From: Bacteroides stercoris ATCC 43183 | GTDB lineage: Bacteria > Bacteroidota > Bacteroidia > Bacteroidales > Bacteroidaceae | Reading direction: 5' to 3' | DNA length: 64,000 nucleotides | NCBI RefSeq assembly: GCF_025147325.1 | Contig: NZ_CP102262.1 | Coordinates: 3,534,001 to 3,598,000 of the forward strand | Shown here: in pieces, positions 17,738 through 25,851 of the stretch | Layout of the letters: the number at the start of each line of letters is the position of its first letter | How positions within the stretch are numbered: position 1 is the stretch's first letter | Translations under genes and position numbers: made by a program | The notes under the pieces: model-generated | Databases searched by the model: none | Told to the model about the DNA's origin: nothing | The model's input: the letters and a program-made list of their open reading frames with translations, nothing else

Positions 17738-17745
17738 TACCTTTG
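17738..17745 (+). promoter_or_regulatory. -7 box of the P-type ATPase/Fur operon
   Basis: TACCTTTG lies 20 bases before the ATPase ATG and directly after the palindrome at 17711-17725. Confidence 0.6.
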
Positions 17746-17765
17746 CATCAAAAACAAGAGATAAT

Positions 17766-19721
17766 ATGGAAAATAATAATTGTACATGTTGTTGTGCGCA
17801 CGGTAACGCACAGCCAGACAAGCAACCGGAACACACCGGTTTCTTAAAGGAATACGGAAGAATCCTGCTTTCGGCCGCCCTGCTTTTCAGCGGAATCATC
17901 CTGAAAGCTACAGGTATGGGATTCTTTGCAGATGACACTGTTATGTTTGCCTGGTACCTGGCGGCATACCTGCCTGTAGGCCTGCCCGTACTGAAAGAGG
18001 CGTGGGAAAGCATCCTGCAAAAGGACATTTTCAGTGAATTCACACTGATGTCCATCGCTACATTAGGAGCTTTCTATATCAAGGAGTATCCGGAAGGCGT
18101 AGCCGTAATGCTGTTCTACTCACTGGGAGAGCTATTTCAGGAAAGGGCGGTGAGCAAGGCAAAGCGAAATATCAGCGCACTGATTGACGTACGTCCGGAA
18201 ACGGCAACGGTCATCAAAGGCAATGAGACCGTTGTCACATCTCCCCGCCACGTACAGACGGGCGACATCATCGAAGTAAAAACCGGAGAACGTGTTCCGC
18301 TGGATGGAAAAATGCTGGATGAAGCTGCCGCCTTCAACACTTCCGCACTCACAGGCGAAAGCATACCGCGCACCATCCGTAAAGGCGGGGAAGTCCTTGC
18401 CGGAATGATTTCCACGGATAAGGTTATCAGGGTGGAAGTAACACGGCCTTTTGAGAAGAGCGCGCTCTCACGTATACTGGAACTGGTACAGAATGCGTCC
18501 GAACGTAAAGCACCGGCCGAACTGTTCATACGCAAGTTTGCCCGCGTCTATACGCCGATTGTAACCGGACTGGCGGCATTGATCGTGCTGCTCCCTTTCC
18601 TCTATTCACTGGTAAACGCGCAGTTTTCATTTATCTTTAACGACTGGATGTATCGGGCACTTGTATTTCTGGTTATCTCATGCCCCTGCGCCCTGGTAGT
18701 AAGCATTCCCTTGGGATATTTCGGTGGCATCGGTGCCGCATCCCGTCTGGGAATACTGTTTAAAGGCGGCAATTACTTAGATGCCATTGCCAGAATCAAT
18801 ACGGTGGTCTTCGACAAGACGGGCACGCTGACCAAAGGAACGTTTGAAGTACAGTCTTGTCATACCCCGCAAGGCATATCCGAAGAGAAGCTGCTTCAAA
18901 TCATAGCTTCTGCGGAACAAAACAGTACACACCCCATAGCCAAAGCTATCACCGGGTATGCAAAGCAAAGACATATACTCTTGTCTCCGGCAACAGAAGT
19001 TACAGAAATTGCAGGTCGCGGACTCGAAGCAAGGATAGACGGACAGCGTGTCTTGGCAGGAAACACCCGCTTATTGTCCGAATATAAGGTGGAATACCCG
19101 CAGGAATTATCCGAAATCACCGATACGGTGGTAGTCTGCGCCATAGGTTCAGCCTACGCAGGTTATCTGCTGTTATCCGATACACTGAAAGACGATGCCT
19201 GTACAGCCATAGAAGAGCTGAAAGCTTTAAATATCAATAATATTCAGATATTATCGGGAGACAAGCAGGCAATTGTCACTAACTTTGCAGAGAAGTTAGG
19301 GGTGGCGCAAGCGTATGGCGACCTGCTGCCCGACGGTAAAGTAGAGCACATAGAGGAACTGAAACGAAACACTGCCAACCGGATAGCCTTTGTAGGCGAC
19401 GGCATCAACGATGCTCCCGTCCTTGCCCTCAGCCATGTAGGTATCGCAATGGGCGGACTGGGCAGCGACGCAGCCATCGAGACTGCCGATGTCGTAATAC
19501 AAACCGACCAGCCCTCAAAAGTAGCTACAGCCATTTGTGCCGGCAAGCAGACACGCCGGATTGTATGGCAGAACATTTCGCTGGCTTTCGGAGTTAAACT
19601 ATTGGTACTGGCTTTAGGTGCCGGCGGACTGGCTACCCTGTGGGAAGCTGTCTTTGCAGATGTCGGCGTGGCTCTTATCGCCATAGTAAATGCCATCCGC
19701 GTACAGAAACTGATAAAATAG
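17766..19721 (+). CDS. Heavy-metal P1B-type ATPase (Zn/Cd/Co/Pb exporter type)
   Basis: 651 aa from the ATG at 17766; the longer frame is upstream noise over the promoter. The N terminus lacks a full HMA domain but has a Cys/His-rich stretch (NNCTCCCAHG) that could bind soft metals. Core motifs: TGES in the actuator, SCPCALVVS (the CPC metal site in the membrane), the phosphorylation motif DKTGT, STHPIAKA (HP locus) and GDGINDAP. CPC plus DKTG and HP define P1B ATPases, and this CadA/ZntA-like form exports Zn2+/Cd2+ class ions across the inner membrane. Co-transcribed with a Fur-family regulator 14 bases downstream. Confidence 0.93.
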   Translation: MENNNCTCCCAHGNAQPDKQPEHTGFLKEYGRILLSAALLFSGIILKATGMGFFADDTVMFAWYLAAYLPVGLPVLKEAWESILQKDIFSEFTLMSIATLGAFYIKEYPEGVAVMLFYSLGELFQERAVSKAKRNISALIDVRPETATVIKGNETVVTSPRHVQTGDIIEVKTGERVPLDGKMLDEAAAFNTSALTGESIPRTIRKGGEVLAGMISTDKVIRVEVTRPFEKSALSRILELVQNASERKAPAELFIRKFARVYTPIVTGLAALIVLLPFLYSLVNAQFSFIFNDWMYRALVFLVISCPCALVVSIPLGYFGGIGAASRLGILFKGGNYLDAIARINTVVFDKTGTLTKGTFEVQSCHTPQGISEEKLLQIIASAEQNSTHPIAKAITGYAKQRHILLSPATEVTEIAGRGLEARIDGQRVLAGNTRLLSEYKVEYPQELSEITDTVVVCAIGSAYAGYLLLSDTLKDDACTAIEELKALNINNIQILSGDKQAIVTNFAEKLGVAQAYGDLLPDGKVEHIEELKRNTANRIAFVGDGINDAPVLALSHVGIAMGGLGSDAAIETADVVIQTDQPSKVATAICAGKQTRRIVWQNISLAFGVKLLVLALGAGGLATLWEAVFADVGVALIAIVNAIRVQKLIK

Positions 19722-19735
19722 AAAGGGAAAAGCAT

Positions 19736-20185
19736 ATGAAAGAAAAGGATTATTTAGCCTTGTTGGCAAAGAGAGAGATACAGCCCACCGCCATACGCAT
19801 ATTAGTATTGCAGGCCATGCTCAAGGCAGGACGCTCCGTCTCTTTACTCGATTTGGAAAATATGCTGGATACGGTTGACAAATCCTCTATCTTCCGCACC
19901 ATCACCCTTTTCCTTTCTCACCACCTGATACACAGCATCGATGACGGGACAGGTTCTTTTAAATATGCGGTATGCAGTGCAAGCTGCTCTTGCGAAGTCA
20001 ACGACCTGCACACTCATTTTCATTGCGAGAGTTGCAACAAGACATTCTGCTTCCAGAATATCCCTACACCGGTAGTACAAGTACCGGAAGGATTTACGCT
20101 GAACAGCATCAATTATGTACTGAAAGGGCTTTGTCCGGAATGTGCGGCAAAAGATAAGCAGAAACAAAATTTCAAGACGCAGTGA
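19736..20185 (+). CDS. Fur-family metalloregulator
   Basis: 149 aa. An N-terminal winged helix (YLALLAKREIQPTAIRILVLQ... VDKSSIFRTITLFLSHHLI) is followed by a dimerisation domain with the metal-binding HTHFHCESC cluster and a second cysteine pair CPEC. The two CxxC pairs would hold the structural zinc. Its position 14 bases after a metal exporter and the palindrome in the shared promoter point to autoregulated metal-responsive repression. Whether it senses zinc (Zur-like) or another metal is not decidable from sequence alone. Confidence 0.92.
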   Translation: MKEKDYLALLAKREIQPTAIRILVLQAMLKAGRSVSLLDLENMLDTVDKSSIFRTITLFLSHHLIHSIDDGTGSFKYAVCSASCSCEVNDLHTHFHCESCNKTFCFQNIPTPVVQVPEGFTLNSINYVLKGLCPECAAKDKQKQNFKTQ

Positions 20186-20237
20186 AGAAAACAGTATACC
20201 TGTCGCTTATGAAGATTATATTATCTCCCTGCATTCT

Positions 20238-20268
20238 TTTGTAATCTAAAGTATTTTGCCTATCTTTG
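20238..20268 (+). promoter_or_regulatory. Consensus promoter of the Rpn-family gene
   Basis: TTTG at 20238-20241, exactly 19 bases, then TATCTTTG at 20261-20268: a full match to the Bacteroides housekeeping promoter. The ATG follows 21 bases later. Confidence 0.8.
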
Positions 20269-20289
20269 TAAGAATCAATATATTATATA

Positions 20290-21252
20290 ATGAAAAATAG
20301 CAACGAAAATCAGATAATCCGTTTTGACTGGGCGATGAAACGTCTGCTCAGGAACAAGGCTAATTTCAGTGTCCTGGAAGGTCTGCTCACTACGTTATTG
20401 GGTGAAAAGATCATTATCCGGCGGCTTCTTGAGAGCGAAAGCAATCAGGAGGACGAGTATGACAAGTATAACCGCGTCGACATGCTTGCCGAGAATTCCA
20501 AAGGTGAGCTGGTATTGATAGAGGTACAGAACAATAATGAATACGCCTACTTCCAGCGTATGCTGTTCGGCACTTCCAAATTGGTGACCGAGTATATCAA
20601 TAGAGGGGAAAGCTATGACAAGGTCCGCAAGGTCTATAGCGTTAATATCGTCTATTTCTCTCTGGGACATGAAACCGATTTCGTTTATCATGGAAAGACG
20701 GAGTTCAGAGGTATCCACACCAATGACCTTCTTGAACTCACCCCTTTCCAAAAGCAGACATTCAAGGTGGATGCGGTGAGCCAGTTATATCCCGAATATT
20801 ATATCCTGAAAGTAAACGATTTCAATCAGGTAGCCAGGAGTCCTTTGGAAGAATGGATTTATTATTTGAATACCGGGGAGATACCTTCTACAGCTACAGC
20901 TCCCGGTCTGGAAGAGGCCCGTGAGAGGTTGAAACTGGACAGCATGACCAAGGATGAGCTTGCTGCGTATTACCGCCACTTGGATAATATTGTAATCCTT
21001 CGTGACAATATCAATACCGAACGTGAAGAAGGAAGAGCTGAAGGCAAAGCCGAAGGTAGGGCCGAGGGCAGAGCTGAGGGTAGAGCTGAAGGTAGGGCCG
21101 AAGGTATTGAAGAGGGGTTGAATAAAGGATTGGCAAAAGGTCATAAAGAAGGAGTAAAAGAAAGTGCCCGTAATTTGAAAAAATTAGGTGTGGCTATTGA
21201 GGTCATTTCACAAGCTACCGGATTATCTAAAGAAGAGATTGAAATATTATAA
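20290..21252 (+). CDS. Rpn-family PD-(D/E)XK nuclease (putative transposase-like)
   Basis: 320 aa. The N-terminal two thirds match the Rpn/'PD-(D/E)XK nuclease family transposase' family: IIRFDWAMKRLLRNKANFSVLEGLL, Asp64 in NRVDMLAEN and Glu78-x-Gln80 in LVLIEVQNNNE form the nuclease core. Family members cleave DNA and promote RecA-independent recombination. From about residue 246 comes a run of EGRAEG/EGKAEG repeats, a charged linker encoded by 12-base units, then a short helical tail (IEVISQATGLSKEEIEIL). It is chromosomal, immediately left of the tmRNA-site element. Confidence 0.88.
   Translation: MKNSNENQIIRFDWAMKRLLRNKANFSVLEGLLTTLLGEKIIIRRLLESESNQEDEYDKYNRVDMLAENSKGELVLIEVQNNNEYAYFQRMLFGTSKLVTEYINRGESYDKVRKVYSVNIVYFSLGHETDFVYHGKTEFRGIHTNDLLELTPFQKQTFKVDAVSQLYPEYYILKVNDFNQVARSPLEEWIYYLNTGEIPSTATAPGLEEARERLKLDSMTKDELAAYYRHLDNIVILRDNINTEREEGRAEGKAEGRAEGRAEGRAEGRAEGIEEGLNKGLAKGHKEGVKESARNLKKLGVAIEVISQATGLSKEEIEIL
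21027..21110 (+). repeat. 12-bp coding tandem repeat in the Rpn gene
   Basis: Units of about 12 bases encoding AEGR/AEGK repeat roughly six times in frame. Copy number change would alter the linker length in steps of four residues without shifting the frame. Confidence 0.8.
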
Positions 21253-21288
21253 AACGTTTTTTGAAAAGAGAACGTATTTAAATACACA

Positions 21289-21325
21289 AAAAGTAAAGCC
21301 ACTGAAAAACAGCGGCTTTACTTTT
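21289..21325. terminator. Bidirectional terminator at the left element boundary
   Basis: A 16-bp stem with one mismatch (21289-21304 with 21310-21325; core AAAGCC/GGCTTT), bounded by A/T tracts on both sides, ends three bases before attL. It can terminate the Rpn transcript; read on the minus strand it was probably the original tmRNA terminator. Confidence 0.75.
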
Positions 21326-21327
21326 CA

Positions 21328-21346
21328 ATTTGTGGAGCTGGAGGGA
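21328..21346. repeat. attL: direct repeat of the tmRNA 3' end
   Basis: Nineteen bases identical to 35163-35181, which is the 3' end of the host tmRNA gene plus five bases beyond it. Identity stops abruptly after GGAGGGA. This is what is left when an element integrates into the 3' end of ssrA. Confidence 0.88.
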
Positions 21347-21463
21347 GTCTCTCGAACCTTTTTATAAAATATCATAATCTATCAAACATCAGATTATTAA
21401 ATAGTTATATTTAGCTATCATCTATCTAAATATCTCTTAATATCATTGCATATCTCAATTATT

Positions 21464-21499
21464 GGGTGTACTTTTGGGTGTAACTTTTCAAATACACCC
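21464..21499. promoter_or_regulatory. Left integrase arm-type repeats
   Basis: GGGTGTA at 21464-21470 and 21476-21482 (12-base spacing), with an inverted copy TACACCC at 21493-21499 just before the integrase start. The same direct pair with the same spacing occurs at 35115-35133 near the right end. Confidence 0.6.
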
Positions 21500-21504
21500 A
21501 GTTT

Positions 21505-22797
21505 ATGAACATCAAGAGAAATATCATCTTCGCACTGGAAAACCGTAAAAAAGATGGCATTCCTATCACTCAAAATGTACCCATCCGTATGCGTGTCGTT
21601 TTTGCAAGCCAACGGATTGAGTTTACAACAGGCTATCGGATTGATATGGAGAAATGGGATGCAGACAAGCAACGGGTAAGAAACGGCTGTACCAATAAGC
21701 TGAAACAAAGCGCATCAGAAATCAACACCGAACTACTGCGTCAATACACCGAGATACAGAATGTGTTCAAGGAGTTCGAAGTACAAGACATAATGCCCAC
21801 CCCTGCACAAATCAAAGAGGCTTTCAATCTAAAAATGAAAGGAGAAAAGGAAGAGAGCCATCATGAGAAAGAGGAAGTGAAATTAGACTTCATGAAACTC
21901 TTTGATGAGTTTGTTGCCGAATGCAGCAAACAAAATGACTGGTCATCCTCTACTCTAAAGAAGTTTGCAACAGTAAAAAAGCACATCGCAACTTTTGATC
22001 CGAACACGACATTTGAGAGCTGGACGGAAAGACACTTCAATGAGTATATAGATTACTTACGCAGTGATAAAGATATGCGCAACACTTCCATAGCCAAGCA
22101 AATCAAGTTCTTGAAATGGTTTTTACGTTGGACTAACCGAAAAGGGTATCATCAAAACACCGCTTATGACAAATTCATGCCCAAAATGAAAAGTGCACCG
22201 AAAAAAGTAATATTCCTTACCCGGAATGAATTGGACAAAATCAGAGCCTGCCAGATACCTGCTGCCAAACAATACCTTGAAAGAGTAAGGGATGTTTTAT
22301 TATTTTGTTGCTTCACAGGTCTTCGGCATTCTGATGTGTATAACTTGAAACGCAGCGACGTGAAAGAGGAACACATAGAAATTACCACCATCAAAACGGC
22401 TGACAGCCTTATTATTGAGCTGAATGACCACAGCAAAGCTATTCTTGAAAAATATAAAGATATTCCTTTCCAAAACAATAAAGCATTGCCAGTGGTAAGT
22501 AATCAGAAGATGAACGAGTATTTGAAAGAGTTAGGAGAACTGGCAGAAATAGACGAACCTGTACGGGAAACCTACTACAAGGGAAATGAACGAATAGACG
22601 AAGTCACACCTAAATATGCCTTGTTGAGCACCCATACTGGCAGACGCACATTTATTTGTAATGCTTTGGCTCTGGGCATTCCGGTGCAAGTGGTCATGAA
22701 ATGGACAGGGCATAGCGACTACAAAGCCATGAAACCTTACATTGACATAGCAGACGACATCAAAATTCAGGCAATGAACAAATTTAATCTCCTATAA
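21505..22797 (+). CDS. Tyrosine recombinase (integrase)
   Basis: 430 aa, Bacteroides-type integrase. N-terminal arm-binding domain (RNIIFALENRKKDG... YRIDMEKWDADKQRV), a SAM-like core-binding domain (KLDFMKLFDEFVAEC... WTERHFNEYIDYL), and a catalytic domain with Arg in CFTGLRHSDVYNLK, His-x-x-Arg in STHTGRRTFI, the second His in WTGHSDYKAM and the Tyr nucleophile in KPYIDIA. It sits next to attL and should integrate and excise this element at the ssrA 3' end. Start at the first ATG, right after the arm repeats. Confidence 0.95.
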   Translation: MNIKRNIIFALENRKKDGIPITQNVPIRMRVVFASQRIEFTTGYRIDMEKWDADKQRVRNGCTNKLKQSASEINTELLRQYTEIQNVFKEFEVQDIMPTPAQIKEAFNLKMKGEKEESHHEKEEVKLDFMKLFDEFVAECSKQNDWSSSTLKKFATVKKHIATFDPNTTFESWTERHFNEYIDYLRSDKDMRNTSIAKQIKFLKWFLRWTNRKGYHQNTAYDKFMPKMKSAPKKVIFLTRNELDKIRACQIPAAKQYLERVRDVLLFCCFTGLRHSDVYNLKRSDVKEEHIEITTIKTADSLIIELNDHSKAILEKYKDIPFQNNKALPVVSNQKMNEYLKELGELAEIDEPVRETYYKGNERIDEVTPKYALLSTHTGRRTFICNALALGIPVQVVMKWTGHSDYKAMKPYIDIADDIKIQAMNKFNLL

Positions 22798-22799
22798 AC

Positions 22800-23861
22800 A
22801 TGAATACGATAACAACCCTCATACCCCAATACGGAGAGCTGAACAGAATCAGCAAAGACTGGATTGTAAGCCATACTTTCTCTTTTGAAAAGCAGAAATT
22901 CATCGTTGATTTCTACTCGGAATGGAGCGATATAAAGGCTTTTGAACAAGCTATCCTTGAACTGGTGCTGCATACACCGCCAGAACCATGTACCCTGCTG
23001 CTGAAAAGTCTGAAAAAGGAAGTCAGAGAATACACACGGCTTTATGAAGCTTACAGCCTTCCCCATGATGAAGTGATTATGCGTGTATGCAACCAATACG
23101 CAGACAGCTACAAGGAAGCCATCAAGGAAGAGATGGAAGTGGTAAACAGGCTACGCAAACCGATGAACGAAGCCAACAACCGCTATGATACCATTGGCTA
23201 CCGAGAGCATACACCCGAAGAAGAAAAGCTGGCGGAAAGAGAATATGAGCGTTGCAAGGCTGAATATGAAAGGGAGAAAGCCCAGCTGGACCATCTTTAT
23301 GAGCAGCAAACCCTTCTCTGGAAAGAAGCCCGGCAATACATGAAAAACCGTTGCGACGACATCTACCTGCTTAGCTTACACTTCATGGGCATCCTGACCA
23401 AATATGTACCGGACGAAGAAAACCAACCGAACGAAGCAGACAGGCAGAGCCGTACAGACAGCCAGCCAGAAACAGAAACGGCAACCGCATCGGCTACAGC
23501 TACGACTGCCGGATTGCCTGAATATTTCAGCATGAAACTGATTTCCCTCATTCATGAAATTTGTGTAGGGGAACAGTTTGAAGACATTACCGCACCGGAT
23601 TTCTATGCCTGCATGAATCTGCATCCCTGCCAGTGCGTACTGAAAATAAAGCCAAGGGAAAAGATACGGGTATGCTATCTGATTTCCCTGATGAAGGAGC
23701 AGTTGCCAGAGCAGGATAAGGACAAATGGAAGGAAGCCATCCTGAAACACCTGGATATTGATGAAGACTATTACAAGTCCAAGTACAGGGAACCCGTCTC
23801 CGATTTACCCAGTATTCCCAACCAAAAGTTCGCCAAGGAAATGGACGGAATATTCCGATAA
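22800..23861 (+). CDS. NBU-element conserved accessory protein, function unknown
   Basis: 353 aa, starting two bases after the integrase stop, so co-transcribed. Residues about 100-185 are a long charged coiled coil (EEEKLAEREYERCKAEYEREKAQLDHLYEQQ). A low-complexity Thr/Ala-rich linker (TETATASATATTAG) leads to a compact C-terminal domain (FSMKLISLIHEICVGEQF... ACMNLHPCQCVLKIKPREKIRVCYLI). No enzymatic motif is seen. Comparable genes follow the integrase in NBU-type elements; a regulatory or excision-accessory role is a guess. Confidence 0.7.
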   Translation: MNTITTLIPQYGELNRISKDWIVSHTFSFEKQKFIVDFYSEWSDIKAFEQAILELVLHTPPEPCTLLLKSLKKEVREYTRLYEAYSLPHDEVIMRVCNQYADSYKEAIKEEMEVVNRLRKPMNEANNRYDTIGYREHTPEEEKLAEREYERCKAEYEREKAQLDHLYEQQTLLWKEARQYMKNRCDDIYLLSLHFMGILTKYVPDEENQPNEADRQSRTDSQPETETATASATATTAGLPEYFSMKLISLIHEICVGEQFEDITAPDFYACMNLHPCQCVLKIKPREKIRVCYLISLMKEQLPEQDKDKWKEAILKHLDIDEDYYKSKYREPVSDLPSIPNQKFAKEMDGIFR

Positions 23862-23900
23862 CCCGTGATATTCCAATATATTTTACGACATGACCACTTA

Positions 23901-23936
23901 TACCACTCAAAATAATTTTTGAGTGGTATTTTTATT
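23901..23936 (+). terminator. Terminator after the integrase operon
   Basis: Stem TACCACTCAAAA / TTTTGAGTGGTA (23901-23912 with 23917-23928), then a T-rich tail. The arm sequence CCACTCAAAA recurs once more near 23992 upstream of the next promoter, so part of it may also be an operator. Confidence 0.75.
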
Positions 23937-24007
23937 TCTTGATATTCAGCGATATAACAAAACAATCCGTTTATATCATCCACATACTTACCACTCAAAA
24001 CCCTACC

Positions 24008-24015
24008 TAATTTTG
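24008..24015 (+). promoter_or_regulatory. -7 box of the DUF3853/helicase/primase operon
   Basis: TAATTTTG fits TAnnTTTG and lies 68 bases before the DUF3853 start. A copy of CCACTCAAAA lies just upstream. Confidence 0.45.
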
Positions 24016-24083
24016 CATCGTTCGAGAACAGAAAAAAACAGCCTGTGCGCAGGGCTATTGTCAAACAAGTAATCATACGGACG

Positions 24084-24392
24084 ATGAACAATCTCAAAGA
24101 ACTGTTAGTGAAACCCGTCTGGCAGATGACAGGCGAAGAGTTCCTTTTTTTAAGCAGACACGCTTCGGTACAGGCAGAGGCGCAACCGCAGCCAACCACC
24201 GACACGGAAAGAAAGTACGTGTACGGCATACTCGGCATAGCCAAGCTTTTCGGATGCAGCCTGCCCACAGCCAACCGCATCAAGAAAAGCGGAAAGATAG
24301 ACAAAGCCATTACCCAGATTGGACGCAAGATTATTGTGGATGCGGAACTGGCACTGGAACTGGCTGGAAAGAAAACCGGAGGACGCAGATAA
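24084..24392 (+). CDS. DUF3853-type HTH protein (excisionase-like)
   Basis: 102 aa from the ATG at 24084. The N-terminal helix (LKELLVKPVWQMTGEEFLFLSRHA) is followed by a MerR/excisionase-type HTH: YVYGILGIAKLFGCSLPTANRIKKSGKIDKAI with wing TQIGRKIIVDAELALELA. Such proteins occur between integrase and helicase in NBU-like and CTn elements. Probable role: DNA-binding regulator or recombination directionality factor. It precedes the helicase gene by 11 bases. Confidence 0.82.
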   Translation: MNNLKELLVKPVWQMTGEEFLFLSRHASVQAEAQPQPTTDTERKYVYGILGIAKLFGCSLPTANRIKKSGKIDKAITQIGRKIIVDAELALELAGKKTGGRR

Positions 24393-24399
24393 AGGAGGT
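24391..24399 (+). promoter_or_regulatory. Strong Shine-Dalgarno before the helicase gene
   Basis: AAAGGAGGT ends four bases before the ATG at 24404. Such perfect anti-SD matches are rare in Bacteroides and fix the start within a longer open frame beginning at 24254. Confidence 0.75.
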
Positions 24400-24403
24400 G
24401 ATT

Positions 24404-25471
24404 ATGGACTATATAAAAGAAATATCACCCGAACAAGCCGTTATCCTCTGGCAGGAATCCCGGCTAAGTCTGTCAAGATGCTACGAAAAAGCCCCCGAAA
24501 TTCTGAAAGTACACGGCTCTGTCATCGGGACGCTGGGCAATTTCAGCGCATCCATCGGCAAAGCCAAGAGCAAGAAAACCTTCAATGTATCGGCTATCGT
24601 AGCCGCTGCATTGAAGAACAGTACCGTGTTACGATATGCGGCTGAACTGCCCGAGGAAAAGCGGAAAGTGCTTTATATAGATACGGAGCAAAGCCCCTAC
24701 CACTGCCTGAAAGTGATGAAGCGGATTCTGCGGATGGCAGGATTGCCCGACGACAGGGACAGCGGTTATCTGGAGTTTCTCGCTTTGAGAAAATACACCC
24801 CGGAACAGCGCATCAGCATTGTAGAACAGGCTATCTACCACTCACCGGATATTGGGCTGGTCATCATAGACGGCATCCGGGATATGGTGTACGACATCAA
24901 CAGCCCCGGTGAATCCACCCGCATCATATCCAAGCTGATGCAGTGGACGGACGACAGGCAGATTCATATCCATACGATACTGCATCAGAACAAGGGGGAT
25001 GAGAACGCAAGAGGGCACATCGGTACGGAACTGAACAACAAGGCAGAAACAGTCCTGCTGGTGGAAAAGGACAAGGGGAACAGCGACATCAGCCATGTTT
25101 CCGCCATGCACATCCGGGCGATGGATTTCGAGCCTTTTGCATTCCGCATCAACGACCGAGCCCTGCCCGAACTTGCGGAAGGTTACAAGCCGGAAGTAAG
25201 GAAGCCGGGAAGACCCTCGGTGGAAAAGTTTGACCCTTACAAGGATATTTCAGAACCGCAGCACCGTGCCGCACTGGAAGCCGCTTTTGCACTGAAAGAG
25301 GAATACGGCTACAAGGAGCTGGAAGACACCTTAATCAAGACTTATCTGGCAGAGGGGGTTAGGCTGAATCACCAGAATGCAGTGGCACTTATCACCATGC
25401 TGCGCAACAAACGGATGATAGTACAGGAAAACGGCAGGAAGTATTCCTTCAAGCCCGATTACCACTATTAA
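24404..25471 (+). CDS. RepA-like RecA-fold ATPase/helicase of the element
   Basis: 355 aa. RecA/DnaB-fold domain with a Walker A-like segment (FSASIGKAKSKKTFNVSAI), KVLYIDTEQSPYHCL, and a Walker B region IGLVIIDGIRDMVYDI, then HTILHQNKGDENARGHIGTEL, as in mobilisable-element RepA-type ATPases (AAA_25 type). The C-terminal 110 residues include a basic linker KPGRPSVEKF and a winged-helix-like end (LNHQNAVALITMLRNKRMIVQENG). With the downstream primase it probably supports element replication after excision or transfer. Confidence 0.85.
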   Translation: MDYIKEISPEQAVILWQESRLSLSRCYEKAPEILKVHGSVIGTLGNFSASIGKAKSKKTFNVSAIVAAALKNSTVLRYAAELPEEKRKVLYIDTEQSPYHCLKVMKRILRMAGLPDDRDSGYLEFLALRKYTPEQRISIVEQAIYHSPDIGLVIIDGIRDMVYDINSPGESTRIISKLMQWTDDRQIHIHTILHQNKGDENARGHIGTELNNKAETVLLVEKDKGNSDISHVSAMHIRAMDFEPFAFRINDRALPELAEGYKPEVRKPGRPSVEKFDPYKDISEPQHRAALEAAFALKEEYGYKELEDTLIKTYLAEGVRLNHQNAVALITMLRNKRMIVQENGRKYSFKPDYHY

Positions 25472-25485
25472 CCGGCTACATCGAA

Positions 25486-25607
25486 AATCACTTCACTTTA
25501 TTCCCGTATCCTATATATACGACAATTTAGTGAAGTGATTTCAGAAACAGACTAATCGCTTCACTTTATTCCGGGGGGCTATATATTAGGAGTTTAGTGA
25601 AGTGATT
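25486..25607. repeat. Two tandem inverted-repeat modules between helicase and primase
   Basis: AATCACTTCACT (25486-25497) pairs with AGTGAAGTGATT (25529-25540). A second module repeats this at 25554-25565 (one change, AATCGCTTCACT) and 25596-25607. Each encloses about 31 AT-rich bases containing CTATATAT. Four copies of one 12-mer, alternating in orientation, beside replication genes suggest an iteron-type origin or operator. Confidence 0.75.
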
Positions 25608-25682
25608 GTACAGACCGCATAGTTTTAAGAGTTGCGGGCAAAAAAAGAAATAATCAAAGTACTCACTAAAAACGATTTCCTT

Positions 25683-25851
25683 ATGAACATCGAGACTGCA
25701 AAACAAATCAATCTGGCTGACTACCTGCACAGCCTGGGTTATTCACCCGTCAAACAGCAGGGTATCAACCTCTGGTACAAATCTCCCTTGAGGGAAGAAA
25801 CAGAGGCTTCCTTCAAAGTGAACACCGAACGCAACCAGTGGTACGACTTCG
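25683..25851 (+). CDS. Toprim primase, exon 1 (split by group II intron)
   Basis: The first 56 codons, MNIETAKQINLADYLHSLGY... NTERNQWYDF, match the N-terminal domain of CHC2/toprim-type mobilisation primases (PrmN1-like), but without zinc-binding Cys. The frame is cut after the first base of codon 57 by the intron and otherwise would stop at 25863. Exon 1 (169 bases) plus exon 2 (788 bases) make exactly 319 codons including stop and read WYDFGLGKGG across the junction, as expected of intact family members. The upstream frame from 25632 is not used. Confidence 0.85.
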
